A stretch of DNA of 64,000 bases, taken from positions 16,928,001 to 16,992,000 of the forward strand of contig NC_079876.1 in assembly GCF_029227915.1 (NCBI RefSeq). The letters are read 5' to 3'. Positions 58,872-64,000 of the stretch are shown in pieces. The DNA comes from Hydractinia symbiolongicarpus (Eukaryota; Cnidaria; Hydrozoa; Anthoathecata; Hydractiniidae). Within the stretch, counting starts at the first letter, position 1. Every line of letters begins with the position of its first letter. Position numbers and translations under genes: made by a program. The notes under the pieces were generated by a model. That model was not told where the DNA came from. It did no database searches and saw only the letters and a program-made list of their open reading frames with translations.

Positions 58872-60157
58872 AGTTGAACTGTTAAATCATTACCAAGTTG
58901 CGTCAATGTTTACTTTTATATGTTTCTTTGTTATCTTTCCACATATAACGTCTATGTACTTTTGTGTTTTTTGTTGTAGACAGGTTGATGAAAAAGAAAA
59001 TTATACATGATTAAAACAAAAAAAACAAAACAAAAAAAAACTTAAAACTTTGAGCTCAAATAACTTGGAAACGAGGTGGTAACGTCAATGATTTTCATCG
59101 TTTGGGTAACTAGGGACCACTTAGGACCAATTTGGGTAAGTTTCCCAAACCTGGGTCCCCAAATCCGTTTTGGAATGAATGGGTTGATGACGTCATCAAA
59201 AACCCTTTACACCCTAATATCTCTGCAAGCGTTTGTCAAAAGTATATGATCCTATACATTTTCAGGATCAGCGTTTCAAGATCTATACGATGAAGGCAAC
59301 AGGTATACATTTTTCTAAAAAATATGTTTTTTCGGTTTTGACGGCCGATTGCTGACTTCAGCGAAATAATAAACCCCAAAATCTGATTAAGCGCCCACCA
59401 AAACCACATGATCATATACATAATTTTTGATCAGCAGTTTAAGCTCTACAAAATGGAGGCAACGTGAAACCAACTTTTTTTGTGTGTGTGGATGGGTTGC
59501 TAAGGTCATCAAAATTCAAACAACGCTTCGGCCTTCCGTTCCAACATTCACTGTTAGTATTTGACTATTCTTTAGATAGCTAACTTTTAGTGCCGCACAC
59601 ATGTGGCCCAATAACTAGCCAGGAGGCTGAAGGGAAATGGTCTTTAGCTAGCAAACGTTACTTTTCTACTAGTGAGCTAGCTAAAAGTTACTGCATGCTA
59701 TGCAAATATTTATTTATGCTGTAGGGAATTGTTTTTTAGTAAGCCAGGTGGAATTCACAGCTTCGTCTGGAAAGTATATATATAGCTATAGCTAACTAAA
59801 TACTGTCACACTGCTAAACACTTATTTTCCCATAAAAATATAAATTGGTGTTTCCTACTAACGCTCAACGATAGGCTATTCTATTTTATATCTCGTGGAA
59901 TAAGACGCGGTAAAAAAACGTATATTTATAAATGTTGTTAATTAACTATATTTCATCCAACTTTAGGAGCATATGCTTTTACAAGTTTCAAGTACTTCGA
60001 GTCCTACTTATGTTGGAAATTCTGAAGCAATCTCGCAAAAGTTTATTCCTGAGAATAAATTTATAATCATTTCATTTGCATTAAAAGTTCTTTATGTAAG
60101 AACTAAAAATTGCGGCAGCAAAAAATTTGTTTGAAAATAAAAATAGTAGAAAATGTT

Positions 60158-60233
60158 AAAATTTTCATCGAGGTAATCCAAAAAAGGAAAAGTGGGGTGT
60201 TTTCCTTTTTTGGATTACCTCGATGAAAATTTT
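60158..60233. repeat. Perfect 34-bp stem hairpin at the unit junction (B1)
   Basis: Identical hairpin at offset 20160, again 12 bp before the next unit. Confidence 0.9.
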
Positions 60234-60721
60234 ACCAAAAGGAAAGATGCCAAATAACTTGGAAACAAGGTCGTAACGTCAATGATTTTTCACTGCGTGG
60301 GTAACTAGGGACCACCTAGGACCAATTTGGGTAATTTTCCCCAACCTAGGTCCCCAAATGCGTTTCGGAATAGGCGGGTTGATGATGTCATCAAAAAACC
60401 CTAATATATCTGCAACCATTTGTCAAAGACGCATGGTCCTATACATTTTCTTGATCAGCGTTTCAAGATCTATACGATGAAGGCAACAGGTATACAAATT
60501 CCTAAAAAAATTTTTTAAGGTTTTGACGGGTTTTTGCTGACGTCAGCAAAATTTTTAATCCCTGATAACTCTATTTTTATTGACCTTTTGCCTAAGTGGA
60601 TTTCTCCACGGGCTTTTATAGACTAGTATCCTATATTAAATTAATGAAGCCATTACAGTGCACTTAAAACTTTAGTTGACAGTAAAGCTTTTTTTTTAAG
60701 TAGTTTCCATTTTCTGTTGGT

Positions 60722-61933
60722 AGTGAAGCTTTCAAACGTAAATATGTGGAAGAGAGAGTGAAAAACCGGATTTTAGAAGTGGAAACGTTGTCTAAAATTG
60801 GAGAAGCTTATCCGCATGCTGCTTACGCTGTCTTCGTACATGGATATTGAATGGATATGTTTGCAACGACTGGTAGAGATTATTACTCTCTCTTCCAGTT
60901 AAATATGGAGGATTAGCAATATTTGATCCGTCCAAACGTTGCGTCACTGAGTACAGCAATTCTAGGCCCCTGACAAGTAAAATGGTTGAGAAAGTGAAAT
61001 GTCAAGACGATAATAATGACGAATTAATAGAGGACGTATTGAAGAAGCGAAAAAATGAAATTAAAACATAAAGAGGAAGACTTGTGAAATGACGTTAACA
61101 TCAATAAAAAGTCTTTGACCAACTAAACTAAACTAAAGCTCGAGGCTTCTTTGGAAACTGGTGCTTCGAGTTGGTTGAATGCCTTGCCAATTAGAGAACA
61201 TGGATTCGTTTTGGATAAACAATCATTTTGGGACAGTTTATTCATATGATACTGCATCCTGCTAAAGCGATTACCATCCAGATGTGTTTGTGGTGTTTCT
61301 TTTACAATTAAACACGCGCTATTCTGTCCAAAAGGTTGTCTCATAACATTACGACACAACAAAATCCGAGACTTCACTGCCGAACTACTTCAGGAATGTT
61401 TCAAGGACGTGAGAATAGAGCCCGTATTACAGGAAATCGCTGGTGAACAGTTTTCTTCATCAACCATAACTACTGACGAGACACGAGTAGACGTAGCTGC
61501 TAGAGGATTTTAGATCAGAGAGCAAATGGCTTTTTTTGATGTGAAAGTTTTTAACCCAACGGCCAAAATGCACCTGAACCGTGATCTGAAAGCATGCTAC
61601 AAAACCAATGAGTCAACTAAAATAAGAACGTATAATGCGAGACTCAATACTGTTTATCAAGGATAATTCACTCCCCTAATCTTCACGTATTTTGGAAGGG
61701 TGTCTCGAGAATGTGCTACGGTTTACAACAAACTGTCTTGTTCGATTGCTGAAAAGCGAAATGAATCACTGAGTATCACGAAAAATTGGCTGAGAACTGA
61801 ATAAAGTTTCAATGTGCTGAGATGAAAGCTACTTTGTATTCGTAGATCGAGAGGAGTAAAGTCTGAAGCATCGCTAGTTCGCGACACAGACGTAAACATT
61901 GTGCCGTTTGAAAGCAGATTGGTTTGTGAATAA
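60722..61933 (+). pseudogene. Retroelement ORF remnant (unit B2)
   Basis: Same remnant with a 9-bp loss just before the EASLETGASSWL block. Confidence 0.7.
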
Positions 61934-63208
61934 GTTGAACGTTTACTTTCGTTTCAATGTTTACTTTTATATGTTTCTTTGTTATCTTTCCACATATAAC
62001 GTCTATGTACTTTTGTGTTTTTTGTTGTAGACAGGTTGATGAAAAAGAAAATTATACATGATTAAAACAAAAAAAACAAAACAAAAAAAAACTTAAAACT
62101 TTGAGCTCAAATAACTTGGAAACGAGGTGGTAACGTCAATGATTTTCATCGTTTGGGTAACTAGGGACCACTTAGGACCAATTTGGGTAAGTTTCCCAAA
62201 CCTGGGTCCCCAAATCCGTTTTGGAATGAATGGGTTGATGACGTCATCAAAAACCCTTTACACCCTAATATCTCTGCAAGCGTTTGTCAAAAGTATATGA
62301 TCCTATACATTTTCAGGATCAGCGTTTCAAGATCTATACGATGAAGGCAACAGGTATACATTTTTCTAAAAAATATGTTTTTTCGGTTTTGACGGCCGAT
62401 TGCTGACTTCAGCGAAATAATAAACCCCAAAATCTGATTAAGCGCCCACCAAAACCACATGATCATATACATAATTTTTGATCAGCAGTTTAAGCTCTAC
62501 AAAATGGAGGCAACGTGAAACCAACTTTTTTTGTGTGTGTGGATGGGTTGCTAAGGTCATCAAAATTCAAACAACGCTTCGGCCTTCCGTTCCAACATTC
62601 ACTGTTAGTATTTGACTATTCTTTAGATAGCTAACTTTTAGTGCCGCACACATGTGGCCCAATAACTAGCCAGGAGGCTGAAGGGAAATGGTCTTTAGCT
62701 AGCAAACGTTACTTTTCTACTAGTGAGCTAGCTAAAAGTTACTGCATGCTATGCAAATATTTATTTATGCTGTAGGGAATTGTTTTTTAGTAAGCCAGGT
62801 GGAATTCACAGCTTCGTCTGGAAAGTATATATATAGCTATAGCTAACTAAATACTGTCACACTGCTAAACACTTATTTTCCCATAAAAATATAAATTGGT
62901 GTTTCCTACTAACGCTCAACGATAGGCTATTCTATTTTATATCTCGTGGAATAAGACGCGGTAAAAAAACGTGTATTTATAAATGTTGTTAATTAACTAT
63001 ATTTCATCCAACTTTAGGAGCATATGCTTTTACAAGTTTCAAGTACTTCGAGTCCTACTTATGTTGGAAATTCTGAAGCAATCTCGCAAAAGTTTATTCC
63101 TGAGAATAAATTTATAATCATTTCATTTGCATTAAAAGTTCTTTATGTAAGAACTAAAAATTGCGGCAGCAAAAAATTTGTTTGAAAATAAAAATAGTAG
63201 AAAATGTT

Positions 63209-63284
63209 AAAATTTTCATCGAGGTAATCCAAAAAAGGAAAAGTGGGGTGTTTTCCTTTTTTGGATTACCTCGATGAAAATTTT
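63209..63284. repeat. Perfect 34-bp stem hairpin at the unit junction (B2)
   Basis: Identical hairpin, again 12 bp before the next unit (63297). Confidence 0.9.
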
Positions 63285-63296
63285 ACCAAAAGGAAA

Positions 63297-64000
63297 GATG
63301 CCAAATAACTTGGAAACAAGGTCGTAACGTCAATGATTTTTCACTGCGTGGGTAACTAGGGACCACCTAGGACCAATTTGGGTAATTTTCCCCAACCTAG
63401 GTCCCCAAATGCGTTTCGGAATAGGCGGGTTGATGATGTCATCAAAAAACCCTAATATATCTGCAACCATTTGTCAAAGACGCATGGTCCTATACATTTT
63501 CTTGATCAGCGTTTCAAGATCTATACGATGAAGGCAACAGGTATACAAATTCCTAAAAAAATTTTTTAAGGTTTTGACGGGTTTTTGCTGACGTCAGCAA
63601 AATTTTTAATCCCTGATAACTCTCTTTTTATTGACCTTTTGCCTAAGTGGATTTCTCCACGGGCTTTTATAGACTAGTATCCTATATTAAATTAATGAAG
63701 CCATTACAGTGCACTTAAAACTTTAGTTGACAGTAAAGCTTTTTTTTTTAAGTAGTTTCCATTTTCTGTTGGTAGTGAAGCTTTCAAACGTAAATATGTG
63801 GAAGAGAGAGTGAAAAACCGGATTTTAGAAGTGGAAACGTTGTCTAAAATTGGAGAAGCTTATCCGCATGCTGCTTACGCTGTCTTCGTACATGGATATT
63901 GAATGGATATGTTTGCAACGACTGGTAGAGATTATTACTCTCTCTTCCAGTTAAATATGGAGGATTAGCAATATTTGATCCGTCCAAACGTTGCGTCACT
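63297..64000 (+). repeat. 3.07-kb tandem unit B3, cut by the window end
   Basis: The third consecutive unit in copy B, with the same GATGCCAAATAACTTGGAAA start. It continues past the window. Confidence 0.9.
63774..64000 (+). pseudogene. Retroelement ORF remnant, start only (unit B3)
   Basis: Begins as in A1 and runs off the window. Confidence 0.65.

Larger units (their letters stand above)
57165..60245 (+). repeat. 3.08-kb tandem unit B1
   Basis: Counterpart of A1. It is 11 bp longer because of the templated gain near 57490. Confidence 0.9.
60246..63296 (+). repeat. 3.05-kb tandem unit B2
   Basis: Head to tail with B1. It is 19 bp shorter than A1: a 9-bp loss at about 61137 (AGTAAGAGC) and a net 10-bp change at about 61940, where 24 bp are replaced by 14 bp. 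Confidence 0.9.
41065..64000 (+). repeat. Copy B of the 20.3-kb duplication, open at the window end
   Basis: This copy holds the same elements in the same order and orientation as copy A. It differs by a net 173-bp loss at about 52484, an 11-bp net gain at about 57490, a longer GT run at 56816 and a shorter G run at 46926. It also carries at least 2.2 units of the 3.07-kb array instead of 1.3. The right border is beyond the window. Confidence 0.9.

Overview
This is an AT-rich eukaryotic (animal) window with very few host genes and a dense load of mobile DNA. The spliced genes have GT-AG introns and small exons. The repeat families are Penelope-type reverse transcriptase with GIY-YIG, THAP transposase relatives, MADF/SANT-like DNA-binding proteins, Helitron-like ends, TTAA-target elements and the tail of a retroelement ORF of a kind I associate with cnidarians and sponges. 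Together these suggest a cnidarian-like invertebrate. That assignment is an inference; no gene here fixes the species.

Region 1 (1-2777) is the right part of a Kolobok-like DNA transposon. It carries two convergent spliced genes: a 354-residue THAP protein that has lost the transposase core (+), and a 192-residue protein resembling the zinc-binding C-terminal domain of P2X7 receptors (-). The element ends in a TTAA target site at 2778-2781. Region 2 (2988-6406, minus strand) is the only clear host gene: the second half of RRM2 and the RS domain of an SREK1-like splicing factor, with the RS domain spread over tiny exons of one phase. Region 3 (6875-13125) is a pile of mobile elements. It holds a 961-bp inverted-repeat element, a THAP (P-element-like) transposon with an 8-bp target duplication inside an unrelated ORF, a tRNA-like sequence inside that transposon, two convergent overlapping DNA-binding-protein genes, and a 129-bp satellite. 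Region 4 (13126-20749) is mostly unrecognised. It contains one complete small Helitron-like element, weak exon candidates near 18 kb, and an 82-bp degenerate tandem repeat with a strong hairpin.

Region 5 (20750-64000) is one large tandem duplication. A 20.3-kb segment (20750-41064) is repeated almost identically from 41065 to the window end. The junction carries 6 bp of microhomology (TAAACA). Each copy holds the same series of dead or non-autonomous elements: a decayed Penelope-like element, a HIRAN-like gene remnant, a TTAA element with long G runs, a 3.5-kb inverted-repeat element with two nested elements, a 548-bp inverted-repeat element and Helitron-like pieces. Each copy ends in a nested head-to-tail array of a roughly 3.07-kb unit. 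The unit contains a Helitron-like 3' end, a decayed retroelement ORF tail and a perfect 34-bp hairpin. The array has 1.3 units in copy A and at least 2.2 units in copy B. Differences between copies include deletions filled with short copies of nearby sequence. Mis-assembly or unmerged haplotypes must be excluded before this architecture is taken as biological.
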